This document shows positions 24,437 to 32,152 of a stretch of 64,000 nt of DNA, piece after piece. Below the pieces are notes generated by a model. The model had not been told where the DNA came from. It did not search any database and saw nothing but the letters and a program-made list of their open reading frames with translations. Position 1 is the stretch's first letter. Every line of letters begins with the position of its first letter. Made by a program: the position numbers and the translations under genes. The DNA is from CAWGJC01 sp965276665 (GTDB lineage: Bacteria > Pseudomonadota > Alphaproteobacteria > Acetobacterales > Acetobacteraceae): positions 4,960,001 to 5,024,000 of the forward strand of contig OZ255620.1 in assembly GCA_965276665.1 (NCBI GenBank), in the 5' to 3' direction.

Positions 24437-25194
24437 TGCTCACCGTCGCGCGCGCCGGCTTCGCCTATCGCGGCGCCGCACCGGTCTTCTCCAACCTGGA
24501 TTTCACACTCGCGCGCGGTGAAGTTCTCTGCATTCTCGGACCGAACGGCGTCGGCAAATCGACGCTGCTGCGCTGCCTCGCCGGGCTCGACACCCTCGGC
24601 GAAGGCAGCGTGCATCTCGACGGGCAGGCAGTCACCGCACGCGCCAGCGGCCTCGGCCGGCTGATCGGTTTCGTGCCGCAAAGCGACCGCCCCGCTTTCG
24701 CCTTCGACGTACGCACCAACGTGGAGCTCGGCCGCGCGCCTCATCTCGCGCTGACCGCAACGCCCGGCGCCGCGGACGCACGCATCGTCCAGCAAGCCCT
24801 CGACCGGCTCGGCATCGCGCATCTCGCCCCGCGCGCCTATCCCGAGCTCAGCGGCGGCGAACGCCAGCTCGTGCTGATCGCCCGAGCCCTCGCGCAACGC
24901 CCCGCGCTGCTGATCATGGACGAACCCACCTCGCATCTCGACTTCGCGAACCAGGCCGGTGTCCTCGACCTCGCGCGCAGCCTCGCCGATGAAGGCCTCG
25001 CCGTCATCATGACAACGCACGATCCCGACCACGCCTTCCTCATCGCAAACCACGTGCTGCTGCTGAGCCGCGGCCGCCCCGCATTGGTGGGACCACCGCG
25101 CGCGGTGGTGACGGAGACACGGCTCGCGGAGACCTACGGCCGCGCGATCCGGATCGTCGAGGCCGGGGGGCGGGTGTTGAGTTTTCCGGTTTAG
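24436..25194 (+). CDS. Class II ABC importer ATP-binding protein (FecE/BtuD type)
   Basis: A 252-residue ATPase completing the importer. Walker A is GPNGVGKST, the Q-loop lies in IGFVPQSDRPAFAFDVRTNVELGR, the signature is LSGGERQLVLIARALAQ, Walker B is LLIMDEPTSHLD and the H-loop is in TTHDPDHAF. Proteins of this type act as homodimers with two permease copies. Downstream of the stop comes the inverted pair of family A repeats, which probably ends the transcript. Confidence 0.93.
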   Translation: MLTVARAGFAYRGAAPVFSNLDFTLARGEVLCILGPNGVGKSTLLRCLAGLDTLGEGSVHLDGQAVTARASGLGRLIGFVPQSDRPAFAFDVRTNVELGRAPHLALTATPGAADARIVQQALDRLGIAHLAPRAYPELSGGERQLVLIARALAQRPALLIMDEPTSHLDFANQAGVLDLARSLADEGLAVIMTTHDPDHAFLIANHVLLLSRGRPALVGPPRAVVTETRLAETYGRAIRIVEAGGRVLSFPV

Positions 25195-25204
25195 GTGTTG
25201 GAAG

Positions 25205-25271
25205 GCCAGGGGCGCTGCCCCTGGACCCCGCCAAGGGCAGTCGCCCTTGGAACCCGGGTGCGCTTCGCGCC
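25205..25271 (+). repeat. Intergenic palindromic repeat, family A, copy 3
   Basis: Same order of hairpins as copy 1: CCAGGGGCGCTGCCCCTGG, CCAAGGGC-AGTC-GCCCTTGG and half of the GCGCTTCGCGC palindrome. It sits just after the importer ATPase gene. Confidence 0.78.
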
Positions 25272-25401
25272 TGTGTAGCACGAGTGGGGGATTGATCAGG
25301 CGCCGGAAGCGTCCCGTGATTTCTGATGCGCTCCGCGCGAAGCGCAATCACTATCCCGGGACAACACCAACATGCGCCGTTCTCACAATCGTGCCACACC
25401 C

Positions 25402-25471
25402 GCGCGAAGCGCCATCATCGGGGTCTGGGGCCTTTCGGCCCCAGCGGGGTCCGGGGGCAGCGCCCCTGGCC
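25402..25471 (-). repeat. Intergenic palindromic repeat, family A, copy 4 (inverted)
   Basis: GCGCGAAGCGC, then a hairpin variant CTGGGGCCTTTCGGCCCCAG, then GGGGGCAGCGCCCCTGG. It mirrors copy 3, with 130 bp between them that contain one further CGCGCGAAGCGCAATC fragment at 25335-25349. The whole 291-bp gap at 25195-25485 is repeat-derived; no gene is seen in it. Confidence 0.75.
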
Positions 25472-25485
25472 TTCTCTTCTAACGC

Positions 25486-26076
25486 ATGGACAACCCGCCA
25501 AGCCGCGGCTTTCATGCGCGCATGGCGGATGTGAAGGATGCCGTGGCGGCGCCGGGAATTGCTGCGTTGTTTGCGCGGTTTCTGTTGCTTGGGTTGAGCG
25601 GATTTGGCGGGGTGTTGCCGCTGGCGCATCGGATGCTGGTCGAGGACACGCGCTGGCTGACGATGGATGAGTTCACCGAGCTGCTTGGGCTCTGTCAATT
25701 CTTGCCGGGCGGCACGATCATCAATCTCTCGGTTGCGGTCGGCATGCGGTTTCGCGGTGCGGGCGGGGCGGTGGTTTCCATCGTTGGACTGGTGACGGCG
25801 CCGGCGGTGATCGTGGTGGCGCTCGGCATCGTCTATGGCCGGTTCTCGCAAGATGCGGTGTTGCGGCATGGATTTGCGGGATTGGCGGCGGCGGCGTGCG
25901 GGTTGCTGGCCGCGATGGCGGTGCGGATCGTGAGACCTTTGCGCCGCAGGCCGCTGGCGGCAGTGCTGGCGCTGGTGTGTTTCGGTGCTGTGGCGTTGCT
26001 GCGGGCACCGTTGCTGCCGACGATGTTCATCCTCGCGCCGCTCAGCATGGCGTTGCTCGGGCGGCGTCGCGCGTGA
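25486..26076 (+). CDS. Chromate transporter, short-chain CHR subunit 1
   Basis: A 196-residue membrane protein, one half of a split ChrA-type transporter that exports chromate or related oxyanions. The CHR domain is evident from FLLLGLSGFGGVLPLAHRMLV followed by RWLTMDEFTELLGLCQFLPGG, with four to six helices after it. The start could also be ATG 25522. The stop overlaps the next gene (GTGA), and the two short CHR proteins presumably assemble as a heterodimer in opposite topology. Family knowledge is good, but the real substrate here is untested. Confidence 0.9.
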   Translation: MDNPPSRGFHARMADVKDAVAAPGIAALFARFLLLGLSGFGGVLPLAHRMLVEDTRWLTMDEFTELLGLCQFLPGGTIINLSVAVGMRFRGAGGAVVSIVGLVTAPAVIVVALGIVYGRFSQDAVLRHGFAGLAAAACGLLAAMAVRIVRPLRRRPLAAVLALVCFGAVALLRAPLLPTMFILAPLSMALLGRRRA

Positions 26077-26597
26077 TCGGAACGCTGCTCGCGCTGGCCG
26101 GCATCTTCGCCGAGCTCTCGTTGCTGGCGTTCGGTGGCGGCAACTCGATCTTGCCTGAGATGCAGCGGCAGGTCGTGCAGGTGCATCACTGGATGAGCGC
26201 GGAGGATTTCTCCGCGTTGTTCGGCCTCGCGCAGGCGGCGCCGGGGCCGAACCTGATGGTGGTGACGCTGATCGGCTGGCGCGTGGCGGGGCTCGCCGGC
26301 GCGTTCGTCACCACGATCGCGACCTACGGTCCGTCCTCGCTGCTGACCATCGCGAGTCTTGCCGCCTTGCACCGGTATCGCGAGGCGCCGTGGCGGCGTG
26401 TGCTGCAGGCCGGGCTGGTGCCGGTGACTTCGGGGCTCGTGGTGTCGGGCGCGGTGCTGATCGCGGGCTCGGCGGATCGGAGTTTTCGTGCGGCGGCGAT
26501 CACGCTGGTGATCGCCGGAATGTCGCTCTTCACCCGCTTTCACCCGCTGATCCTGCTGGCCTCCGGCGCCTGCGCCGGGATGCTGATCCTACGGTGA
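26073..26597 (+). CDS. Chromate transporter, short-chain CHR subunit 2
   Basis: A 174-residue partner of the preceding protein. The CHR signature is LSLLAFGGGNSILPEMQRQVV and HHWMSAEDFSALFGLAQAAPGPN, the second-subunit version. GTG 26073 overlaps the upstream stop; a longer open frame upstream overlaps subunit 1 and is not used. The last residues overlap the 3' end of the convergent DUF3297 gene by 9 bp. Confidence 0.9.
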   Translation: MIGTLLALAGIFAELSLLAFGGGNSILPEMQRQVVQVHHWMSAEDFSALFGLAQAAPGPNLMVVTLIGWRVAGLAGAFVTTIATYGPSSLLTIASLAALHRYREAPWRRVLQAGLVPVTSGLVVSGAVLIAGSADRSFRAAAITLVIAGMSLFTRFHPLILLASGACAGMLILR

Positions 26598-26843
26598 GGC
26601 GTCGCGGAAATACGCCTCGACCGTGCCGTTCAGCCGCATCGTCAAAGGATTGCCGTGCCGGTCCATCGTCTTGCCGACGGCGAGGCGTACCCAGCCTTCG
26701 CTGATGCAGTATTCCTCGACATTCGTCTTCTCGGCGCCGTTGAAGCGGATGCCGACGCCGCGTTCGAGCATCGCGTGATCGTAATGCGGGCTTTTCGGAT
26801 TGGCGCAGAGCCGGTCGGGCGGGGCTTCGGCGGGATCTGTCAT
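26589..26843 (-). CDS. DUF3297 family protein
   Basis: An 84-residue cytosolic protein almost entirely covered by DUF3297. Characteristic segments are DRLCANPKSPHYD, GVGIRFNGAEKTNVEEYCISEGWVRLAVGKTMDRHGNPLTMRLNG and EAYFRD at the end. The function of this short proteobacterial family is unknown. It lies 5 bp after the GST-like gene on the same strand, so the two are likely cotranscribed. Confidence 0.9.
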   Translation of the reverse strand: MTDPAEAPPDRLCANPKSPHYDHAMLERGVGIRFNGAEKTNVEEYCISEGWVRLAVGKTMDRHGNPLTMRLNGTVEAYFRDASP

Positions 26844-26848
26844 GTCGG

Positions 26849-27469
26849 TCAGCTCATCGGGCGGGCGACATGGTCGCGATAGGCCGGGCGTTGCAGCAGA
26901 TTGTCATACCATGCGCGCAGATGCGGCAGGTCGGGCCGGTCGATCGGGAGGGCGAACCAGCGGTGCACGTGCACGCCGAGCGGGATGTCGGCGAGGCCGA
27001 ACGCATCGTTGCCGACATAGGGATGGCGGGCGAGCTCGGCATCCAGCATCGCCCAGCCCTTGCCGAGGGTTTTCGTCGCGCCGTCGATCGCCGCCATGTC
27101 GCGCTCGGCTTCGGGCGTGCGGACATAGCCGATGAAGACGGTGCCCGCCGCGGCGTTCAGCGCGGTCTGCTGCCAGTCCATCCAGCGATCGGCATTGGCG
27201 CGCCCATGCGGCGCGTTGGGCCAGAGCGCCGACGGGTGGTTCGTGCAGAGATAGCGCAGGATCGCGTTGCTCTCCCACAGGATGAAATCGTCTTCCTGCA
27301 GGGTGGGCACCAGTCGGTTCGGGTTCATCGCGCCGTATTCGGGCGTGTCGGTCTTGCCGAACGGGCCGCCGACATCGATCCGCTCATAAGGCAGGCCGAG
27401 CTCCTCGAGAGCCCAGACCACCTTCATCACGTTGCTCGATGTGGAACGACCCCAGAGACGCCGCTGCAT
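26849..27469 (-). CDS. Glutathione S-transferase family protein
   Basis: A 206-residue GST. The thioredoxin-like N-domain contains the glutathione-site serines in STSSNVMKVVWALEELGLPYERIDV, the cis-Pro segment NRLVPTLQEDDFILWESNAILRYL, and the all-helical C-domain ends with PHLRAWYDNLLQRPAYRDHV. ATG 27469 begins the first strand (MQRRLWG). It is upstream of DUF3297 in the same unit and divergent from dsbB. It probably detoxifies electrophiles; the substrate is not evident. Confidence 0.92.
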   Translation of the reverse strand: MQRRLWGRSTSSNVMKVVWALEELGLPYERIDVGGPFGKTDTPEYGAMNPNRLVPTLQEDDFILWESNAILRYLCTNHPSALWPNAPHGRANADRWMDWQQTALNAAAGTVFIGYVRTPEAERDMAAIDGATKTLGKGWAMLDAELARHPYVGNDAFGLADIPLGVHVHRWFALPIDRPDLPHLRAWYDNLLQRPAYRDHVARPMS

Positions 27470-27586
27470 GCCTGTTTCCTCCGCGTGACGGTGCATCCTA
27501 GCCCATGCGGCGCGGGGCCGAAATGCACCGGGCGGACCCCCGGCGCGCTGCTTGCCGAAGCAGGAGCAGCGGCGCATATCGGCGGC

Positions 27587-28078
27587 ATGAGATTGTCCTT
27601 CGCCCGTGGCATCGCGCTGACGGCGCTGGTCGCGTCTGCGCTGGCGCTCGGCATCGCGATCGCCTCGGAGCGGTTCGGCGGCCTCGTGCCCTGCGCGCTC
27701 TGCCTGCTCGAGCGCTGGCCGTATCGTATCGCGATCGGGCTCGGCGTCATCGCGGGGCTGGTGCCGTGGCGCGCCGTGCGGCCGATGCTGGCGGTGCTCG
27801 CGCTCTGCTTCGTCCTGGCGGCGGGGCTGGCGGCCACGCATGTCGGCGTGGAGCAGGGATACTGGCCGAGTCCGCTGCCGGAATGCGCGGCCCCGCGCGC
27901 GATCCAGGGCAGCATCGCGCAGCGCCTGGCGGCGATGCCGGCGCATCCGGCGAAACCCTGCGACGACCCCACCTATCTGGTGCCCGGCCTGCCGGTCTCG
28001 ATGGCGATGATGAACCTTATTCTCGCGCTTGCGCTGATCGTACTGACGGCGGCGGGTGCCTTATGGAGGCGGCGATGA
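27587..28078 (+). CDS. dsbB: Disulfide bond formation protein B (DsbB family)
   Basis: A 163-residue inner-membrane quinone reductase that reoxidises a DsbA-type thiol oxidase. Four membrane helices are visible. The first periplasmic loop carries the redox pair in CALCLLERWPYR, and the second loop carries the other pair as PECAAP and AKPCDDPTYLVPG. ATG 27587 gives the first helix directly. Its stop overlaps the coq7 start, coupling disulfide formation to a ubiquinone biosynthesis gene; DsbB uses ubiquinone as electron acceptor. Confidence 0.93.
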   Translation: MRLSFARGIALTALVASALALGIAIASERFGGLVPCALCLLERWPYRIAIGLGVIAGLVPWRAVRPMLAVLALCFVLAAGLAATHVGVEQGYWPSPLPECAAPRAIQGSIAQRLAAMPAHPAKPCDDPTYLVPGLPVSMAMMNLILALALIVLTAAGALWRRR

Positions 28079-28659
28079 GCGGAACCGACCAAGGAATGCC
28101 CCAGGCGAAGCCAAGGGCGATGCAGGGGGCAATGCCGGGCGATCAAGATCCACGCGAGCGCGTCGAGCGGATGATCCGCGTCGACCATGCGGGCGAATAC
28201 GGGGCGGCGCGCATCTATGCGGGCCAGCTCGCGGTGCTCGGCCGCGGCCCGAAGGGCGATGTGCTGCGTCACATGAAGGCGCAGGAGCAGCATCATCTCG
28301 ACAGTTTCGCCGAGCTGATCGCGCGCCGCCGGGTGCGCCCGACGGCGCTGCTGCCGTTCTGGCATCTCGCTGGTTTCGCGCTGGGCGCGGCGACGGCGGC
28401 GCTCGGCGAGCGGGCGGCGATGGCCTGCACCGTCGCGGTGGAGGAGGCGATCGACGCGCATTACGCCGCGCAATCCGCCTCCCTCGGGCCGGAGGAAGGC
28501 GAGCTGCGCGACACGATCGAGGAATTCCGCGCCGAGGAGCTTGAGCATCGCGATATCGGCCTCGCGCACGAGGCGGAGCTCGCGCCGGCCTACCGCCTGC
28601 TCTCCGCGGTGATCAAGGCCGGTTGCCGGGCGGCGATCTATGCAAGCGAGCGCGTGTAG
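28075..28659 (+). CDS. coq7: Demethoxyubiquinone hydroxylase (Coq7/UbiF-type)
   Basis: A 194-residue di-iron monooxygenase that adds the last hydroxyl group in ubiquinone synthesis (demethoxyubiquinone to demethylubiquinone). The iron-binding pattern of the family is clear: VDHAGEYGAARIYAGQ, MKAQEQHHLDSF (ExxH), AVEEAIDAHY and EEFRAEELEHRDIG (ExxH). A Met/Gln/Pro-rich N-tail of about 30 residues precedes the fold. ATG 28075 is preferred over 28063 because GGAGG lies just before it and it overlaps the dsbB stop (ATGA). Confidence 0.96.
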   Translation: MSGTDQGMPQAKPRAMQGAMPGDQDPRERVERMIRVDHAGEYGAARIYAGQLAVLGRGPKGDVLRHMKAQEQHHLDSFAELIARRRVRPTALLPFWHLAGFALGAATAALGERAAMACTVAVEEAIDAHYAAQSASLGPEEGELRDTIEEFRAEELEHRDIGLAHEAELAPAYRLLSAVIKAGCRAAIYASERV

Positions 28660-28687
28660 CTGCGGGTGAACGGCAGGGCGCGGCCGC

Positions 28688-29275
28688 TCAGCTTTCCAGC
28701 TCGCTGTCCCAGTAGAGATAGTCGCGCCAGCTCTCGTGCAGGTAGTTCGGCGGGAAGGCGCGGCCGTTATCCTGCAGCTCCCAGGTCGAGGGCTGTCGCG
28801 GCTCGGCGCGCGGGAACATCCGGCACTCCCGCGGCAGGCGGGAGCCCTTGCGCAGATTGCACCCGCCGCAGGCGGTGACGACATTCTCCCATGTCGTCCG
28901 GCCGCCCCGGCTGCGCGGGATCACATGGTCGAAGGTGAGCTCCGGCGTCGGGTTGCGCATGCCGCAATACTGGCAGCAGAAGGCGTCGCGCAGGAACACG
29001 TTGAACCGCGTGAAGGCCGGCCGGCGCGCAGAGGGGATGTAATCCTTCAGCGCGATCACGCTCGGCAGCCGGAAGCGTCGGCTGGGCGAGCGAACCTCGA
29101 CCTCGTATTCGTTCAAGACCGAGACGCGATCGAGGAAAACCGCCTTGACCGCATCCTGCCAGCACCAGACGGAAAGCGGAAAATAGGAGAGCGGGCGGAA
29201 ATCCGCATTCAGCACCAGAGCCGGAAAATGCTGTCCGCCATCAGGCAAGGCGACACCCTTCTTCGCGCACCGCAC
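28688..29275 (-). CDS. HNH endonuclease
   Basis: A 195-residue protein with the conserved alphaproteobacterial N-terminus FPALVLNADFRPLSYFPLSVWCWQDAVKAVFLDRV and an HNH nuclease domain: CQYCGMRNP, LTFDHVIPRSRGGRTTWENVVTACGGCNLRKG. It has paired Zn-binding CxxC motifs and the HNH residues H, N and a second C pair. It starts with GTG. The family is conserved in nearly all alphaproteobacteria as a housekeeping gene of unclear function. It is convergent with coq7 and alone on its strand here. Confidence 0.93.
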   Translation of the reverse strand: MRCAKKGVALPDGGQHFPALVLNADFRPLSYFPLSVWCWQDAVKAVFLDRVSVLNEYEVEVRSPSRRFRLPSVIALKDYIPSARRPAFTRFNVFLRDAFCCQYCGMRNPTPELTFDHVIPRSRGGRTTWENVVTACGGCNLRKGSRLPRECRMFPRAEPRQPSTWELQDNGRAFPPNYLHESWRDYLYWDSELES

Positions 29276-29394
29276 GATATCTGGGGGAAGCGAACGCGCG
29301 CGACCGCCAGATGTTGTGCGATGCCGTGTTGGCCTCGTTTATGACAGCCGGCGGGGCGCTTCGCAAGGCGGCCCGGCGGGGTTTCATCGCCATG

Positions 29395-30051
29395 TCATTG
29401 CGTTGCGGCGAATTCCCGCTGCAGGAACAGCGCGCCCAGGGAAAGACCCGCTGGGCTCAGCTCATGGCCGAACAACATGTAGGAAGCCTCGACCGGAACC
29501 CCCGCCGCGCGCAGCGCCGACTCCGCATCGCGGGAACGGAACGCCGGCACCACGTCGTCCCGCTCGCCATGCACGAGCAGCACCGGCGCGCGGTTGGCGA
29601 GCTCCGACCCGAGGGATCGCGGCGCGATCAGCGCGCCCGAATAGGCGAGGATCGCGCGCGGCGCCACCGTGCGGCGCAGCCCGGTGAACAGGGCGACCAT
29701 CGCGCCCTGGCTGAACCCGAACAGCGCGTAGGCGGTCGGCGGCAGGCCGAGCCGGGCGAGCTCGGAGTCGAGGAACGCATCGAGCGCCGCGGCGCCGCGC
29801 CGCACGCCGGCCTCCATCGTCGCCGGCGCGCGGTCGGCGACATCGAACCAGCGGCGGCCGGTGAGCGAGCCCGGGAAGGGTTCCGGCGCATCGGGGGCGA
29901 CGAACAGCGCGTCGGGGAGCGCCGGCGCCCATTCATGCGCGAGATCGATCACGTCATGCCCGTCGGCGCCGAGCCCGTGGCAGATCACCACGAGCTGGCG
30001 CGGCGCGCCTCCCGATCGCGGTCCGCTGCGCGGTCCGTCCAGTTCCGTCAT
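29395..30051 (-). CDS. Carboxylesterase/phospholipase-like alpha/beta hydrolase
   Basis: A 218-residue cytosolic esterase of the YpfH/carboxylesterase 2 type. The triad is nucleophile Ser in FGFSQGAMVAL, Asp in VHGERDDVVPAF and His in MLFGHELSPAG. The oxyanion-hole segment is VVICHGLGADGHD. Length is normal for the family. It is divergent from gluQ, 60 bp away. Natural substrate unknown. Confidence 0.92.
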   Translation of the reverse strand: MTELDGPRSGPRSGGAPRQLVVICHGLGADGHDVIDLAHEWAPALPDALFVAPDAPEPFPGSLTGRRWFDVADRAPATMEAGVRRGAAALDAFLDSELARLGLPPTAYALFGFSQGAMVALFTGLRRTVAPRAILAYSGALIAPRSLGSELANRAPVLLVHGERDDVVPAFRSRDAESALRAAGVPVEASYMLFGHELSPAGLSLGALFLQREFAATQ

Positions 30052-30111
30052 GCCTGCACTCCCCTGGCCGACTCCACTGATGAAGACAATGCCCTATCCT
30101 GCCGGCCCGCC

Positions 30112-30957
30112 ATGCCGATCACCACCCGCTTCGCGCCGAGCCCGACCGGGCATCTGCATCTCGGCCACGCTCATGCAGCGTTGACCGCCTGGCACGCGGC
30201 GCGCGATGCGGGCGGCCGGTTCCTGCTGCGGATCGAGGATATCGATCCGGTGCGCTGCCGGGCGGAATTCATGCCCGCGCTGATCGAGGATCTCGCCTGG
30301 CTCGGGCTCGACTGGGACGGCGTGCCGCGCGTGCAATCGGCGCATCTCGGCGAATATCGCGCAACGCTGGGCGCGCTCGCCGCGCGCGGGTTGCTTTATC
30401 CCTGCTTCTGCACGCGGGCGGAGATTGCGCGCGAAGTCGCCGGCGCGGCCGCCGCGCCGCACGGGCCGGACGGCGCGCCGCTCTACCCGGGCACCTGCCG
30501 CCGGCTCGACCCGGCGGTCCGGCGCGCGCGCATCGCCGCCGGCGAGCCGCATGCCTGGCGGCTCGACATGGCGCGGGCGCTCGCCGGTTTGGTGGCGCCG
30601 CTCGTCTTCGAGGAGGCGGGGCAGGGGATGATTGTCTGCGATCCGGGACGGTTCGGCGACGTGGTGCTCGGGCGGAAGGACATCCCCGCCAGCTATCATC
30701 TCTGCGTCACCCAGGACGATGCGCGGCAGGTCGTCACCCTGGTCACGCGCGGCGCCGATCTGCTGCCGGCCACCGATCTGCAGGTGCTGCTGCAGGCGCT
30801 GATGGGATGGGAGACGCCGCGCTACGCGCATCACGCGCTGCTGCGCGACGCGGCGGGGCGGCGGCTTGCCAAGCGCGACGGGGCCGCCACCTTGCGCGCG
30901 TTGCGCGATTCCGGCGTGACACCGTCCGAGGCGCGGGCGCGCGCGGGGTTTCCGTGA
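30112..30957 (+). CDS. gluQ: Glutamyl-Q tRNA(Asp) synthetase
   Basis: A 281-residue truncated paralogue of glutamyl-tRNA synthetase that attaches glutamate to queuosine in the anticodon of tRNA-Asp. The class I motifs are APSPTGHLHLGHAHAAL (HIGH-like) and RLAKRDGAATL (KMSKS variant). The zinc site is in LLYPCFCTRAEI and YPGTCRRL, and the absence of an anticodon-binding C-domain distinguishes it from GltX. ATG 30112 is chosen; a longer open frame runs antisense over the esterase gene. The stop overlaps the GNAT start (GTGA). Confidence 0.95.
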   Translation: MPITTRFAPSPTGHLHLGHAHAALTAWHAARDAGGRFLLRIEDIDPVRCRAEFMPALIEDLAWLGLDWDGVPRVQSAHLGEYRATLGALAARGLLYPCFCTRAEIAREVAGAAAAPHGPDGAPLYPGTCRRLDPAVRRARIAAGEPHAWRLDMARALAGLVAPLVFEEAGQGMIVCDPGRFGDVVLGRKDIPASYHLCVTQDDARQVVTLVTRGADLLPATDLQVLLQALMGWETPRYAHHALLRDAAGRRLAKRDGAATLRALRDSGVTPSEARARAGFP

Positions 30958-31385
30958 TTCGCAGGGCAGGCCTTTCAGACGCGGCGGCGCTGGCCGCGCT
31001 GCATCGCGCGGTGCGCGCGGCGTGCCTGCCGTATTTGCCTGATCTGCACACGCCAGAAGAGGATCTGCGGTTCTTCCGCGATCATGTGCTGGCGGACTGC
31101 ACGGTCTGGGTGGTTGGGGAGGAGAGCGCGATCGGCGGGTTCTGCGCCGTCCGGCCCGGCTGGATGGACCACCTTTATGTCGACACGGCGCGTCAGGGGA
31201 CCGGGATCGGCTCGGCGCTGCTTGCTCGCGCGATGCAAGGCGCGGATCATCTGCGGCTGTACGTCTTCCAGCGCAACACGCGGGCGATCCGCTTCTACGA
31301 GGCGCGCGGCTTTCGTCTGGTCGCGCGGACCGACGGAAGCCGCAACGAGGAACGCGAGCCGGACGCGCTCTATGCTTGGCGCTAG
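30954..31385 (+). CDS. GNAT family N-acetyltransferase
   Basis: A 143-residue acetyl-CoA-dependent acetyltransferase. Motif A is DHLYVDTARQGTGIGSALLARAM (pyrophosphate loop QGTGIG) and motif B is LYVFQRNTRAIRFYEARGFRLV. GTG 30954 overlaps the gluQ stop, so it is translated with it. TAG stop coincides with the left edge of repeat copy B2. The acceptor is unknown. Confidence 0.92.
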   Translation: MIRRAGLSDAAALAALHRAVRAACLPYLPDLHTPEEDLRFFRDHVLADCTVWVVGEESAIGGFCAVRPGWMDHLYVDTARQGTGIGSALLARAMQGADHLRLYVFQRNTRAIRFYEARGFRLVARTDGSRNEEREPDALYAWR

Positions 31386-31508
31386 AGCATCTCACCTTCG
31401 GTTGAGTCGGCTCCTGCCCTCGCCCCCGCCCGGCCCCCCACAAAAGTATACTCGCGTTAGGGGGCCGGGGGGGCGAGGGCCGGAGCCGACTTAACTGAAA
31501 ATGCCCTA
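31383..31508 (+). repeat. MITE-like palindromic element, family B, copy 2
   Basis: About 126 bp. The left end is the long type (TAGAGCATCTCACCTTCGG), the right end the short type (GACTTAACTGAAAATGCCC), with GC-rich arms and a central AAAGTATACT. Same orientation as copy 3. The left edge supplies the TAG stop of the GNAT gene. Confidence 0.8.
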
Positions 31509-31564
31509 ATGCTTGGCCTTAAAGCGTCGGGCCTGCGGCGTCCGGCTCCGCGCCGCCCGCGCGT

Positions 31565-32026
31565 TCAATGCGGGCAGGCGCAGGTGCATGTGCATTTCGG
31601 CACGACGTGGACCACCGCGTGATGCACAATCGGATGCGCGTAGACGATTCGCGGCGGCGGCAGGTAGGCGACAGGCGGCGCGTAGACCGGCGGCGGGTAG
31701 CCGCCGACCACGATGCCCGGGCCCCAGCCCCAGCCGCCGCGCCAGCCCCAACCACCGCGCCAGCCGCCCCAACCCGCGCGCCAGCCCCAGCCGCCCCGCC
31801 AGCCGCCGCGATAGCCCCAGCCACCGCCCCAGCCGCGGCCGCGCCAACCACCACCACCCCAGCCGCCGCCATGCCAGCCGCCGCCGTGCCAGCCACCGCC
31901 GCCGCCGCCGTGCCAGCCACCACCACCACCCCCATGCCAACCTTGGGCTTGCGCCGCGACAGGCAGTGCCAGACCGGCGCCGACCACCGCCAGTGTCGCC
32001 ATCGTGCGAACAGAAATGCGGGGCAT
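31565..32026 (-). CDS. Secreted Gly/Trp/His-rich repeat protein with Cys-rich tail
   Basis: A 153-residue protein with leader TMATLAVVGAGLALPVAAQAQ (cleavage near residue 28), then about 70 residues of GWHGGGG, GWRGGWGW and similar repeats, a Pro/Tyr segment (GGYPPPVYAPPVAYLPPP), a His-rich stretch (YAHPIVHHAVVHVV) and the final PKCTCTCACPH. Four closely spaced Cys and several His could bind a soft metal such as Cu or Zn. ATG 32026 has a GGGAGA ribosome site. No named family is recognised. It is probably periplasmic or surface-exposed. It stands alone, divergent from an SDR gene. Confidence 0.78.
   Translation of the reverse strand: MPRISVRTMATLAVVGAGLALPVAAQAQGWHGGGGGGWHGGGGGGWHGGGWHGGGWGGGGWRGRGWGGGWGYRGGWRGGWGWRAGWGGWRGGWGWRGGWGWGPGIVVGGYPPPVYAPPVAYLPPPRIVYAHPIVHHAVVHVVPKCTCTCACPH
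31725..31935 (-). repeat. Tandem coding repeat (GWHGGG / GWRGG units)
   Basis: Imperfect 15-18 bp units rich in CCAGCC/CCGCC on the plus strand encode the Gly-Trp repeats of the secreted protein. Unit lengths vary in multiples of three, so the frame is kept. The pattern suggests slippage-driven length variation. Confidence 0.65.
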
Positions 32027-32152
32027 CGAACTCTCCCTCTGAAGGACGATCCCGTCGCCGCAAAACCGGCGACGCATGGATATCGGATAGGAGCTGAATG
32101 TATCAGAACTATGGCGGCCGGGTGCGGGCCGGGACGGCGAGGGAGGAACGGA

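Noticed and set aside
31725..31935. Regularly spaced short repeats resembling a CRISPR array
   Set aside because: Units are coding (GWHGGG), not separated by unique spacers, and no cas gene is present.
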